From Trichobilharzia regenti (Eukaryota; Platyhelminthes; Trematoda; Strigeidida; Schistosomatidae), in NCBI GenBank assembly GCA_944472135.2, contig OX235268.1, positions 10,918,589 to 10,982,588 on the forward strand: DNA of 64,000 nt, given 5' to 3'. The notes beneath the pieces are model-generated. The model did no database searches. It was not told the origin of the DNA and saw only the letters and a list, made by a program, of their open reading frames with translations. Shown in pieces: positions 1 through 12,635 of the stretch (its first letter is position 1; the number at the start of each line of letters is the position of its first letter). A program made the position numbers and the translations under genes.

Positions 1-1160
1 GGCATGATTGGTGTTCATAGGAAATTCCAAAAATTTTAACTTCTTTTGGTCCTGTGACAAAGACTGAGAAATGGTAAACTAAATCAATAGAAAGATTGAA
101 ACAAAAAGTTATTATATGCAAATAGTTGTGTTCTCTGATCTGATTGGTTTAATTGCGGACTTTTCATCATCCTTCTGGACAACATCTTCAGTGCAGGTTT
201 TAGCATAAAATGAACTGATTTGAATTCTCTATGAATGATAGAATTACGTTTCCTGGTTACTATCTTCATTGCTGGTAGTTGATTTACACTTTTTTACTTG
301 TATTTGAAACATTCCAAGTCAAAATAATGATAAATGAATATGAGATGGTGAATATTTGAAAGATGTAAACAGTAAACTGGAATTCTACCACACTCATATG
401 GATAATACATCATTGCTTTATGAAAATATAAAAAACAGTGAAAATCTCCAACAAATTTATTGATCTGCATCCCTTATTAGATCTTGATGTTGAATAGGGA
501 ATAAATAACAATTTTCATTCTTAAATGACCTTACGACTAGGAAATAGAATGATACAATAAGACGGAGTAGGTATAAAGATGAGTTTACCCATTTTATGGG
601 ATTTACACCCACGAAGTATAAACGCACTTCATTTTCAATGATTACAGCATAGAACTAGGTGAATCATCTTTAAAGACTATGTTAATGACAAGTTCAAAAT
701 TATTTGAGAACCGTTTATTAAGATGGTTATCTAGAAATGTTTTATTGGTAAAAATACGAATTTGCCGTCGAGGAAAGTTAATATGTCAACAGCTCAAAAT
801 AGGTCCTTATTCCTAAATCTACAGTTTCTTAAGGATAACATTTGTGAAATAGCAATACAATATCCAATTAACGCGTTTTAAACAGAATTCATTGCAGCAG
901 AGGTACGTTGTCTCTTCAAAACTACTGCAATTTTTCTTCCTGGAAATAAGGATGAACTAAATAATTCCGCCGGGATCACGTGTATCTTACAGTCACACAA
1001 CTCATGTACAGCTCAATACGGTTGCACAAAACACTGTTCATCGCTGTCATCTAACATAGTAAATTAACAGACAAACAACTCCATGCGTACCTATTTATGA
1101 CATTCCTCATAGATACTGAAATACTTTAACATTATCTATTTCTTCCCTATTAATTTCAAT
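1..1160. other. AT-rich DNA, no gene recognised
   Basis: Only short open frames with no recognisable protein motif are present on either strand. No repeat shared with the rest of the window was recognised here. Confidence 0.5.
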
Positions 1161-1164
1161 TTGA

Positions 1165-1218
1165 AGCCAACTAGCTTGAAGCCCTATATTCCACTGGGGA
1201 ACGTGAAGGAAAAGAAAT
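1165..1218 (+). repeat. 3' tail fragment of the RTE-dependent tRNA-SINE
   Basis: The stretch containing ctagcttgaagccctatatt, followed by ccactggggaacgtgaagga and an A-rich end, is the plus-strand equivalent of the 3' ends of the minus-strand SINEs near 30.1 kb and 40.56 kb. It also resembles the 3' end of the RTE element near 24.13 kb. The tRNA-like head and body are missing, so this is a 5'-truncated or decayed copy. The small open frame that starts here is incidental. Confidence 0.7.
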
Positions 1219-2032
1219 TTCAATTTTGCTTTTCAGGTTCATTTGCTACATATAGTTCAAGCCATCAGAGTCTATCTGAAGTAGTTAAACTTGTATTTTC
1301 AGAAGAAAGAAGCACAGCCAACTTTCTTGCTCAGATCATCATTCCGTTAATGTGATACACTGATCAGATCCTATCCTCCTAAATTATTTTCAAGTTACTA
1401 CTATGTTGACAATTTTGTCATTCTACCAACTTTATCATTACTGTTTTTCAGAAGTAATGAGTATGAACATTTATTCATTCTTATTGTTTGTCTCTAAGAT
1501 GGGATGCGTCATTTAGACATCTGTGTGAATGTCGCAAATATTTCTACCGTTCAGTTGCCGTATTAATTTTCTTGATTTTATTTCTTCCTGAGTTTAGTGT
1601 TACACTTGTCAATATTAGAAAATGCATGGCACTGTAATCTGTTAAGTGTAACGGCTGGATATTGATTTACAGGAGATTGATGCTGTCACTAGCAATTATT
1701 CTAAGTGTATAATAGATGCATGACTACAGAGCGTGATGACAAAAATATTAGAAACGATGATATTTGCAAATTCAACCAATGACCTGCAGTATATATGTAT
1801 ATATACATATATTAGCATATAAGGCAAGCCGGTTTTGCATGGATCTCAGAATTGTTGGCCATATAAATGAAGCAAATTTATTTAGTATTTTTCAAAGTTT
1901 CCATTGGCTATTCGTTCCCTTATTTATCCATTTCCTAGTCGTTTTAATTAACATCATAAACAGGTTTTCAAGACTGTATAGTTACTGTTTAATCTTGTGA
2001 ATATCTGACAGTTTCTCCTTTTAAATTTAAGT

Positions 2033-2033
<1 letters not shown>

Positions 2034-2069
<36 letters not shown>
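2034..2069. repeat. (TA)n microsatellite
   Basis: An uninterrupted run of alternating T and A, about 17 units, as read directly from the sequence. Confidence 0.95.
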
Positions 2070-2072
<3 letters not shown>

Positions 2073-2761
2073 ACATCAAGTGTTGGTTTGAATGAATTTG
2101 ATCTGATTGGTCACAGGTCTGATCACTAGCTGACTTCAAGATCAGAATCACTTGGAAGTCTGGGAGTATTAGACAGTCGTCACTTTGCGGTTTGTGACCC
2201 TTCGTCAACATGTACCCGGTGAAGTTTGAACCCAGGACCTTCTACTTTCTAGTCAACCTTGTAAACCATTCAGGCAATAGGACTCAATCCAATGAAGATA
2301 CTTTCCCAAACGGTAATTCAATTTCACTAAACGTTTGTTGGCTTTATTTTAGAAGTTCAGGGCGTTTCTTCAGAGTTTTGTTCACGGGATTTCAATGGAG
2401 AACGTTTTCAAAGTGTGTTATAATTTTTTAAGGTTTGTCATTCGTTTCCTCAATATCTAAACAACCTAAGTGCATAGGACATCATCATGAGGTTTCGTTT
2501 CATATCACGTTTAACCGAAACGAAAATGGATATCATTTAACTGACATTATACATTTAAACTAAACATCTAAATTCCTTTTTGTTACTTTACTTACTGTCA
2601 TTTCGACCTAGATGTGGCATTCGAAATAATACAAAAGTTGGTGTAATCCCGCGAATCGCCTTAATTATGTCATATAAACTTCCCTCTACTTAATCACCAT
2701 GACAACCATCAGTGTTTTTAAACTACACCATGGTTTTATTGCTAAATATTCGGAATAGCAT

Positions 2762-2766
<5 letters not shown>

Positions 2767-2804
<38 letters not shown>

Positions 2805-2809
2805 ATATA
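2767..2809. repeat. (TA)n microsatellite with one phase slip
   Basis: A TA-alternating run of about 40 bases, interrupted once by tatt. Confidence 0.95.
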
Positions 2810-5228
2810 ACATTGATAATGAAATGCCGAAAATCATAATCTCCATATATACGGATCATCATCAACCGGGAGGTGTAAATTTATCATCAGTGACATAACA
2901 TCTGAATAACCTGAGATTGTGAACCAGTAGTTATTCATAAATGTACGACAGATGACTTACATTGTTTTGCAGTTGTCAAAACTTTGTTGATATGTAAAAG
3001 TTATTAAAAATGTATTCATTTATGTATTATTAGGCGGTTATATTTCAACTGAAATCATCTATGGTGACTAAATGATCTGAAAAGTGTGCATGAAAATAAG
3101 CCATGTAATTCTTCAATAATGATAGTGTATTCTTACATTCCTCTACTCTTTAACTTTGGACAATATACATTAAAATATTCTGTATTGTTGAACCTAAGTC
3201 ACCATACTTTAACGATTTTCAATATTTTTTGTTACCAAACTTATCATAGCAGTCTCAGCCTAATATGCTGAAAGTAAAAAATACTTACGTCTTTCCAAAT
3301 TTTCCCCTTTTGAATTATGAAAATGTTTGACAAAAACATTTATTGACAGTTAATACTTGTAAATGACAACATGTAAACCGTGTACAACAGGATTGGTTTG
3401 ATTTCATAATGAAATTGTAAGAAAATGACTTATTAAACAAGATCCTTCGTTAATGTTGTTAAATTGAAACAAAAATGAAGTTTAATTCTCATTGTCTTCA
3501 CAGATAATATTCGTGCGTTTTTAAATTTTTTGTAGTGTTCATCGTTACTTCACTGTCTTAAGAAAGCAAGTCAAACGTAGTTAATGATGATACGCTCATT
3601 GTACTCGTGGATTTTCCAAGTGAGACACCAATTAACCTGACGTGACGAGCTGTTTCTCTTAACCTGTAAGATAATCGGTTTCTTTTTCAAAAACCAAAGT
3701 GTTGTATTCAGTTACTTAGAGAGAATAAACGGTCATCACATAGCATACAAAGGAACAGTGTTGGCATAAAAGCATATAAAGAGCATTCGGTTTATGGACT
3801 TACGTGCTTGTGGTCAATAGAAATCAGGTTTAAAATACGGTGAAAATAACTGTCTGCAGAAAAGACCACTTATATCTCAACACTGATCAACTAGGTTAGT
3901 TTTCTGTATGAAAATCATTTTAATTTGTATATTTTCACACTTTAATCCCAACAGTTTTATTCTGAACAGTGTTTATATAATGTACAGAATATTTAGAGGA
4001 GTTAACTGCGTGGTATTTTCTCTTCGTACAACATTTTCAAGTAATATAAAGACTGGTAGTATATTCTGTGACACAATGCTGTTTGAGCTGAAGCACAAAC
4101 CATTCCATTATGATTTCTACTTCAAGAAATCCCCAATATCTAGTTAAAAGCCAGTTGTAAGAAGCTCAGAAGTATATTTTGAGACTCAAGGACTAAACTA
4201 AGGAACATTTATCTCATGCATTGGAACACACAGTCACCGACAATCAGGCCCTTACTCAAGTCTAGCAGTAAATTGCGAATCAGAAGCTTGTAAACATTTT
4301 AAATACACTCAGGAGAAGATACCATTGAAGGTTATATCTTAGTCGATTAAAACAAGGTAAATAAGAGAAAATATAGGCGATAAGGTGTTTTAGGTAGCCC
4401 ATGTTTTAAGCAGGCCGCCTCACTATAACAGTGTAGTCATATGATGTAGTGCATTTCGTAGGGTAACAACATAAATCATTTGTTAAGTTGATTAAATTAA
4501 GAAAAATTTTAAAAATACAAGAGTCATTCAGAGGAAACTTCTAACTGACTCTAGAAATGACATGCATCCACCAAAATAAATGAACTGTGGAGTCTACAGA
4601 AATCGAAGAAAAATCAGAATGTAATGAATAAGTAATGCCAAACGAAATTTCCCCTGAAAAGTTTTTTGGACCGGCAGGTGACCAATCATTCCTCTTTCGG
4701 CAAAGTACTTATAAACATTTGTTACAAAATTTATGAGAATCGCATAATTACGAATTTCTATTCTCATCAAAATGTATCCTTAATAAAAATAACCTGGATA
4801 TTAAGTATTTAAAGCTATCAGGTCTTTGGCAAACAAGAATGAAAGACTTCATTAAGTTATAAGGATTCCAAATGAACACATATCGACATAATTCAATAGA
4901 GATATTATAATTTTGACAGTTTATGTGAATGCATAAACGTAACTTACTAAGTTGAGATACATCTGTATTGTACAAAAGTATATACAACATTTTAAAAAAT
5001 GCCTGAAACTATTGGCAGAGAAATTCGTAAGAGAAGTGGACAATATTTTCACATTCACTTTAAGTTCTCCTGATAATAAACTATTAAGGTAATCACTTTG
5101 CAATAGCTCAGACTTTAATAAACGCAAACTCGTTTACTAGTTTTCTATCCACTCTTACATCAGAAAAAGAAGATATGGTTGGCTGTGAGCCTCATGCACT
5201 GACAACCAATCTCCTTTGAAATCATGAC

Positions 5229-5275
5229 AATACAGTTTTGCAAACTGATGTCAGCTGATGATGAAATCTTCCATG
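5229..5275 (+). repeat. Fragment of hammerhead-SINE 3' tail
   Basis: The motif ctgatgtcagctgatgatga, followed by aatcttccatg, matches the 3' tail of the hammerhead SINE family seen complete near 13.1 kb and 45.9 kb. The ribozyme and tRNA-like head are absent. The fragment lies just upstream of an old RTE remnant. Confidence 0.55.
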
Positions 5276-5477
5276 AAATAAATTTTGACTGAACAGGAAG
5301 AAAATTTACAATGAAACAGTGCTACACAACTACCAACAGTGCACACCAAGAGAATAACAAGGACTCTAACAGATAACTGTACACATTGAAACAAATTTCT
5401 CCAGAAAGATGTCTAAATTGATTTTCATCTGCTGGTATCAGCGCAAGCAAAGCTGTGATCAAACAACACTGAAAGAG

Positions 5478-5640
5478 AACGCATCATGATCGGAGATGAT
5501 ATCAGTGAAATGACTGAAAAGAGAAGACTCTTTGTAAACTTCTGCAACTACTAAAATTTGGTGATTGGAGGTAGTGTGGAAACTAAGGATACTGGAGACA
5601 AGATTGAGAATTTAAGAGGCATATCATATATCATATCACC
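5478..5640 (+). pseudogene. RTE-type endonuclease remnant
   Basis: Conceptual translation gives a broken form of the endonuclease region of RTE elements. An I-G-D-(D/M)-like motif near 5,490 is followed by R-R-L-F-V-N-F-C-N-Y and then N-L-V-I-G-G-S-V near 5,560. The intact family order, seen in the copy at 24-27 kb, is G-D-M-N, then L-F-S-D-F-C-A-F-N-D-L-V-I-G-G-S-V. Stops and frameshifts interrupt it. The upstream 250 bases may belong to the same insertion but could not be aligned with confidence. The family is inferred from motif order only. Confidence 0.6.
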
Positions 5641-5841
5641 TTTTAAAAACTTCAAATTATTTCACCATATATCACGCATGATTAGTTATTTATTTACTCA
5701 TGTGTAACATTGCATTTAGTCAACCCTTATTTGTTTGTCTAAGTGTTTTGTTGAAATTAGTGACATCATCTGCTAACACTTTATTTTCACACTTCATTTT
5801 TATGTGTGTGAAAAGATTTCTCATGCACAGCATCTAAGTAA

Positions 5842-6530
5842 ATGATGCTGGCATATTTCAAAGAATTACTAGAAAAGCTAAAAATGGGAACTTTTTACAA
5901 CACATTAACTCAATCTAAATATATGTATAGCTTACTAATGAAGTTAAACTGGTTGATAAAACACTTAACTTTCTGGATTGTCTTGTTAAAGCAAACTGAC
6001 GACAAACTAAGCTTCACCATATTCGGGAGACGGATACTATCAGACAATAAGACAGCTTCCGTAGATGTTAAAGATATGTTTCCTAAAATGACACAAACCA
6101 TCGGTGTTCATAAGATAAACTGTTCAGAATATGAGGCTTTCCATATAGGGGAAACCAGTAGATAAGTGAATATCAGAGTGAATGCACACGTACTGTGCAC
6201 GAAACGTCCTCCTAAAGATCTAATAGAATTAAAGTCTCGAAATGAAATCAGCCATAACATCCCACGCTATAGACAATGTGCTTAAGATCGATTTCAAAAA
6301 CGTCGAGATTCAGGGAAAAAGCTTTCATTCACATAGAGGAAGACTAGTCTCTGAAGCTTTGCATATTTTAACCACATCGAATGCAAGAAATAAGAGAGAA
6401 GGGATAGACTTTTCATCTATATGGCAGACTCTAATGACACAAAACAGAAGAGAGAAAATAAAAGTGCATTCAAGTGTCGATTCTCAGGGATTTGGCCGGT
6501 TACAGGATTTTCAACATGGGCTGACATATG
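5842..6530 (+). pseudogene. Penelope-like element, GIY-YIG C-terminal remnant
   Basis: PLEs carry a reverse transcriptase followed by a GIY-YIG endonuclease that nicks the target. Here a broken frame reads a linker (G-R-R-x-L-S-D near 6,025), then I-N-C-S-E-Y-E-A-F-H-I-G-E-T-S-R near 6,115-6,163. This corresponds to the Y-I-G-E-T-S strand of GIY-YIG with the first aromatic residue changed to His. An in-frame TAA follows at once, then V-N-I-R-V-N-A-H, and after a frameshift a C-terminal block (I-D-F-K-N-V-E-I ... G-R-L-V-S-E-A-L-H-I). The stop, the frameshift and the absence of a reverse transcriptase upstream mark it as dead. A minus-strand hammerhead SINE abuts its 3' side. Confidence 0.7.
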
Positions 6531-6540
6531 TTACAGAACC

Positions 6541-6675
6541 GTTGGAAAACCAGTGACCAATGAAAAGCTTTTTCGTCCTAGTTTGGACCACTTCAGTAGT
6601 ACGCATTCAAAGGGGTTCTAATCCAAGAAATTCCTTTTACAAGACGAGTCATTCAGACACGATCCAATAGACAGT
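6541..6675 (-). repeat. Degenerate hammerhead SINE
   Basis: On the minus strand the order is tRNA-like head, degraded B box, then a hammerhead region with ctgaagtg in place of the core, a stem II that ends aggac, and cgaaa. The conserved core A (A9) has become T, so cleavage is unlikely. The element is truncated within the 3' tail at its left end and overlaps the end of the PLE remnant. Confidence 0.65.
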
Positions 6676-6739
6676 GAGCTCTGATTTCATCCAATTCATA
6701 ATATACTGCAGCTGTTAGCCAATACCAGCGGCCAGTAAC

Positions 6740-7240
6740 TGTCATGACACACACAAGTCAAGACTTCCCATGTTTGACAATCTGTCATTTGGCATAACAA
6801 ATAAATGATGAATGTTCACAGTTTTCTGTTAGTACAAATGTCTATCAGCAAGTGACGTTCAATTTATGTAATGTTTCGACTATATATTTTGATGGTAAAT
6901 AAACTTCGAATGATTTTGCTTTAGCAGCTATGGCCTATTCTGCGAAACGTTCCGAGAAGTTCTGTTTTGACAAACACAGTGGGACTATTTCAAATAATTT
7001 GTAATGATTCACTCTGACTCGGCGTTCAAACTATTCCAGGAAATTCTTAACATCTACGGTATCGACATATATTTAGTCTTCAACTTCATTTCTTCATTTT
7101 GGTGCAGCAATTGAACTTTAGGTTCAGATGGAAGTAGGCATGCTAATATGGTGCACTAACTAAAGTAATCACGAAATGAATACTACGAGAAATAGATGTC
7201 TTCATATAAAACAGTGCTGAAACCAAAGCATTTGATAGAT
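6740..7240. other. No gene recognised
   Basis: AT-rich sequence with no recognisable element or coding motif. Confidence 0.4.
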
Positions 7241-7254
7241 ATCACTTCATTAAA

Positions 7255-7560
7255 TGTAAAAACTATAAAAATAATCACACTCAAATGAGAAAGCACCGCA
7301 GCTGTACTTACAAATATAGACTAGAAAGGTGAAGAAATAAGGAACTCAAATTCATAGATAAACTTATATAAAGTAGAACCTGAGTAAGGATGATAAATTG
7401 TATTTCACTTAAATGAAGCTAATTCATTCCACTGAAAATGAAATACTTCCTCTAACTGTTATAATAATTCGAAAGTTTAGAGACGTAAGAAAGTCAAGAT
7501 AGCCTTGACTATCAATGAAGTTATAATCACTGTTAATTTTTAAAACAGTCCATCCCTAAC
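7255..7560. repeat. Diverged local duplication, copy 1
   Basis: This block aligns with 8,070-8,360 in the same orientation. Shared landmarks are cact(c/g)aaatga near the left, aaatgaa(g/c)ctaatt in the middle, and a right end that reads actatcaatga followed by tcatgatcactgt or ttataatcactgt. Many substitutions and indels separate the copies, so the duplication is old. No protein-coding content was recognised in it. Confidence 0.65.
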
Positions 7561-8069
7561 TGTAGACGTACTTTCAATCCAATTATAATTCTGATGTATG
7601 TAGATAGATTTCCCGTCAACCTTATCTAAGTAAATTAAGCTGGTATATTTCAAACATTTTTATTTGAGCTGCGTCAGCATCGATCTCAAAATAAAGGTTC
7701 ATAAACATCAATAATCTTCTGGAATATAACGTGTTGTCGGCCGATAATCTGAATAATTATTTTCATCGAAATGTTGGCTCTTAAACTGCAACTTTTGTTA
7801 CTGTGACCATTTGTGCTGTCGGTGTCTTGTCATGCTAGTTTATTATCAGTGAAACATTAACTAATCTCCAAGTCACCAGCTTGTCTTCTGATATATTCGA
7901 GTTGACTGAAGTTCATAGTATTCTGAGTTGCGTCTGTTGATCTTCTTGTGGCAGCATAAGCTTGAGAATCGATGGGTTAGGAGTCAATGAAACAGGTGCA
8001 TTTACATAAACATTTAAAATATATGAACAAGACGCATTTGGATTTACAACATAGGAACAAAGATTTCTG

Positions 8070-8360
8070 CGAGAATCACATGCAAATGAAAAAGGAGAAC
8101 AGTTGTGCTTACAGTAACCGCCTTTAAAGAACAAAGATGTAAGGCGATCAGATACATAAATTTTTATAAAGTGAATCATCAGGAGGAATTATAGAAATAT
8201 TTCACTGAAATGAACCTAATTAATCCCACCGAAAATGTAAATACTTCAAATAATTGTAAATTGACCTGAAAGTCTAGAAACTTAGGAACGTCCAGATAGC
8301 TTAAACTATCAATGACGTCATGATCACTGTGAAGTTATAAAACATTCAGCAGGTTAAACG
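8070..8360. repeat. Diverged local duplication, copy 2
   Basis: Counterpart of 7,255-7,560, about 0.8 kb downstream in direct orientation. The 88-codon minus-strand open frame that overlaps it has no counterpart in copy 1 and is probably fortuitous. Confidence 0.65.
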
Positions 8361-10380
8361 TTAATTAATGGATTTGTATTAAAAATTTGCAATGCAACTC
8401 TTACTACACTCACCGTTCTTTCGAACTGTCAAAATTCAAATATATTCCAAAGAATCGTGCGTGAAGGGATTACGTTTGTTTTGTAAAATATAGGCATTAA
8501 AGATCACACAATATGTTATCCTGACGCAATCCTCCAGTGAGGTTGTAAGTGAAAGACACTGGGTGAAAATTCCTCCTGCTTCCTTCGTCCATGATCACTT
8601 GTATTCTTTCGTAGTATAGTGTAACAATATCTCTATTTAAATCTTTTCCTTAGGTTGCCTCAAACAAATTAGTTAGCAATGCGGAAATATGTGTTTGGTT
8701 GCAAAAATGTGGTCTGATGTTCAACGGTTTCTTCCCACTAGCGAAGTGTTCCAGTCTCTAATGACAGAATGATGCGTTTATTTTCAGTAGGTCCATTATT
8801 TGCCCCTCAAGACTCCATTGTTTTATTTTGGTTCCAATAATTTACGAATCTGTCCATCTTTTGATGTAATGAAGTACACTCCATGTTACTATTTTCGTTT
8901 GATTAACACGATGTCTGAAGGCAAACATCAGATATGATTTGGCGGAAATGATGATGTGGTAAAGCGATACTTTTAAGAAGTTCGATTCGAAACAATGTAT
9001 TGATTCTGTCTGGATAATGACTGCTTCTAAAAATTTGGTGCTCAATGGCATACACTTCACAGCGTTTACAAACATTTAAACCATTGCTGTCGAGATGAGT
9101 GTATAAATTCGAGCTTGCTGACTCAGTTCTTGAAGACTATTAGCTGATTGCGATTCATACTGCATTAAGTTCTACAGAGAGTATCGTTCACATTAGGAAT
9201 AGAGGTGAAGAGGTATTTCAAGTGAAACACTCTGAATCGGCAACTGCTTACAAAAACATTTCAGTAAATGCCGTCGAATAACACTCCTGAGTATATTTTT
9301 AGATTCACATTCATCATTTACGCACAAAGTATTTCATGAAACACCGAACAATACACAACTATTTTCAAGGAAGAAAATGTATTCAATATACGATAATTCA
9401 ACTAAACCTAATATCCATGAGTAAAAATTCAAACCATCCGAGTATAATGCAGAAGAAGACAAAATTCTGCACATCAAATGTTTGCGAGAATATTGTTATT
9501 TGATAAATGGACTCACGTTCTATTTATAACAGATGAAATGTATTTTAAAATTATCACTTTGATATTGTTTTTTCTTAATAAACTGAAACGATATTTATAG
9601 ACAGTTATTTATATTTACGACCGTAGTTGTGACAGTGGCAATTGTTATATCCATTAAAGAAGATATGCGTCAATAACTAGTAGATGCATGCCAGATGTGA
9701 ATACGTCGTCAAGTATACTGTCATTTATTCGGTGATACACAATGGAGATAACGATAATTTATACAACTGCTACCACTTTTCAAACCATTATTTTGAAACG
9801 ACTTTCGAAAAAACTGTTTCATTTAAGATATACACCACAGCATCCTTAAAAATTTGAAAAATGTTAAAATCAAAACCATCTTCTATTAGGAAAACGTTAG
9901 GCTCTGAATTCGCTTGTCATTACACGATTTTCTTGGAAAAACAAAACTGTTCATCTTGGAAGTCTCCGGAAAACACTGATAACGCAAATGTTTCGTCAAA
10001 AGTCTACAGGTACAGAAATGATTTTAGGGATGCGCAGTTTCTTAGTAACTTCCTGGTACAGATGACATAAACGTTTAAACGAATACCAAGAAGAGCGATT
10101 CAACCTGCACAAAGCAACACTAACGTCGTTCAACATGAGATATCCACCTGTAAGCATCGTTTCCCGTCAAGAATGCCCACCTTCAACATTTTCATTTTCA
10201 TTAATCCATGTAGCGATGGATGTCACGCTAATAGTCATCCAGAACACAAAGATTTGCTTGTCACGAAAAAACCGAATGCTGATAACGGAGTCTTCCAAAC
10301 ACATTGATAGGAAGTCGAAATTTGTTTAATACGTTATTGGGACCTGTCAAATGGGATAGGCTATTATGTGTCTTGCACCC
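8361..10380. other. AT-rich DNA, no gene recognised
   Basis: No mobile-element motif or convincing exon was seen. Open frames at 9,861-10,070 and 10,135-10,329 are short and unrecognised. Confidence 0.45.
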
Positions 10381-10384
10381 ACTC

Positions 10385-10890
10385 TGAATTTAAGGATGAA
10401 GTGATTGATTGTGTTGATCATTTCACCTATCTGCGAGGTTGCCTCACACCTATTGGATTGAAATCACAGCTAGGATACAAAAGTCTGTTTCAGAATTTCG
10501 TAAACTGACCTCATCTCTGTAGTATGCAGTTCGCCCTGTCCTTCATCATGACTGGACACTTGGTGTCGGAAATTAGTTGTTAACAGACTAGATTTTTGTG
10601 ACTATCACTTACACTCATACACTAGGCGGTATAGTTTAGTCAGGTGTTGTGGTGGGCTGTAATGGAAGTTCTGCAGATTAAAGTGACTCGAATTCGCGCT
10701 ACACATGCCATGCTGTTGGTTCCCTTGTAAGCCGACATATGGTAGTGTTGAAGATACGTTAGCGGTGACCAGGCTAAAAACTGGAGTCAATCACTGACAA
10801 CTATAGGTGATGGCATTGGCCACAATGGGCACAGAAGCACCACTGCTTCATGCCCTATTGATCCATCATATCGCACTATTATTTGTTTTG
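10385..10890 (+). pseudogene. 3' part of a second non-LTR retrotransposon (RTE-like)
   Basis: A decayed frame reads E-F-K-D-E-V-I-D-C-V-D-H-F-T-Y-L near 10,390-10,435. After a frameshift it continues E-I-T-A-R-I-Q-K near 10,461 and on into F-R-K-L. The F-T-Y-L-G-S motif, followed by an E-I-(x)-R-I-Q-K helix, is typical of the region just after the reverse-transcriptase core in RTE-type elements. The copy at 24-27 kb has the parallel F-T-Y-L-G-S. Later codons, including W-H-W-P-Q-W-A near 10,810, suggest the extreme C-terminus and 3'UTR. Sequence similarity to the 24-27 kb element is low at the DNA level, so this is another family. There are many stops. Confidence 0.6.
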
Positions 10891-10899
10891 TTTAATTTA

Positions 10900-11520
10900 T
10901 TTCTTTAGGTCTAATGCATGGTAGACGTATTTTCCCTATATCTGACTACCAGATCACAAAATTCAATCTTGGAATAACAGACATGTTGCTTCATTACACT
11001 ACATTTGCCATCAGTTTCAAGGATAGCTGTTTGTGATTACTTTTGACAGCTAATAAATACTTTTCTGATCAGCCAAACAAGTTCACCTTAGTCAGTTAAT
11101 TGTGTGCATCCTTTCAATGTGTAATATCTTTCAAACAGTCCTGAATTATCCTTATACACCGACCTGGAAACATTATCAGTGCATCCTATTGCACAGCAAG
11201 AAATTTAGTTCCGGCCAACCAGAAATACCAAAGTTACGGTTATTCACAGAATAATTGGCTACTTACCATAATAGGCTGAAAATATGTGTAGATAATGCGA
11301 TTGTATGTTATTCTCCAATATGCACAGATGTCGAATGAACAAAGAAAGCAAATTTAAGCCGAAATTATAGCCTCAATGTAATATGTCCAGGATTAAAACT
11401 TCCTGAATAGTGAATGCGATAGTTACCAGCATAAAACGATATATCATCCTCTTCCACGAATCTTGTGATTTATCTTGTGATTGATAAACGATATTAATGC
11501 ATTATTTCTCAAGCACACTG
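10900..11520. other. No gene recognised
   Basis: AT-rich sequence between the LINE remnant and the LTR-like repeat. No motif was recognised. Confidence 0.4.
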
Positions 11521-11524
11521 TTAT

Positions 11525-11757
11525 ATATTGTGTGATCATTTCATCACTTTTTGTATCACCTTGGTCTTTGTCGAATCGCCAACCAATCAGAATAGCTGTT
11601 GCCACCCTTTAGGAGCATATCCATTCCTACAGCTTGTAGCAGACTTTATTGCGGTAAAGAAATCGTATAAATGTGATGTGTTGTTTCCTAATAAATAAGG
11701 AGTATCTTACATTCGCAGACTAGCCATTGTCATTTGATATTTGCGTGGCCCTGTGAA
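11525..11757 (+). repeat. LTR-like repeat (copy 1)
   Basis: The block is related to 34,045-34,284. Both contain ttggtctt(t/g)gtc, then aaccaatcagaata or gaccaatcagaata, a TATA-like site (gtataaatgtga here), a ttcct/ttccg step, and a shared right edge catttgatatttgcgtgg. Similarity stops after cgtgg. A TATA box, an AATAAA (about 11,690) and a sharp right boundary suit an LTR, and no internal region follows. Exact ends and a TSD could not be fixed. Confidence 0.45.
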
Positions 11758-11769
11758 GCAGACAGCTCA

Positions 11770-12635
11770 ACAGAAGAATAGGCATATTAGCCTACCAGCC
11801 AAGTTCCTGACGTTATAACAATCAGCGGCACAGATATAATAGAATGTCTGCTTAGCACTCCCTGAAATACACCACTGATTTAATAGGACAAGGATGGTGT
11901 ATTATGATGTTAAACAGTGGAATGTGGACAACCTCTGTGGTCACTTCAAAACACAATTTGTAGTTGCAAACTGCGAAGATCGATGAGATGTATGATAATA
12001 TACACGGTAGATATTATCAACCGAATAAAGTGCTTGAATTGATGAATCGCCTATAAACACTGTTATTCCCTGGAAATGAAAGACGTTTGAACACAAGCGA
12101 AAAACGAGTCATTTTCGATTGATATGTTGTGGTGTCATGAGGGCAGTGTGACTTTTTAGTTTAAAAAAACAAACAATTTATATGCGTAAACAATGAATCC
12201 GTGAAAATAAAAAATTTTATTTTCACTTATATTACTGCCACATATTAACTAATTTACTTGTATTTCTCAAATCCAATGAAGTTCTTCCATGACAGCAAAT
12301 ATCAGTGTGGTGAAATGACAATACATAGGTGAAGGAATGAGCATTCTCCAAAAGGAGAAATAATGAAACACTGAACTATTCCTGCTTCCTTTCAATGTAT
12401 GTCAATTAAATCACACAGCGCCCTTAAAAGCAGTTAACTCGTTGATGTAATCGATGAATGGGATTCTGAAGTAACAGCCATAGTATACTGTATGGATTAA
12501 ATGTCAAGTTTGTAAAGATGCGGGCTATTTTATACCTTTCTTTTATCTCATAAAATCAGTATTATTCACCCACCCCACGCCACCTCAATTTTAGACGTAG
12601 TAGTGATTTCATCTCCTCTCCTAAGAAAGTGAAAC
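11770..12635. other. No gene recognised
   Basis: AT-rich sequence with scattered short frames. Nothing was recognised before the foldback SINE. Confidence 0.4.

Larger units (their letters stand above)
1219..5220. other. AT-rich DNA with two (TA)n microsatellites, no gene recognised
   Basis: Apart from the TA tracts near 2.04 and 2.77 kb no structure was recognised. The open frames are short, AT-biased and without family motifs. Motifs such as a pyrimidine run ending in cag occur, but no convincing exon was assembled. Confidence 0.5.
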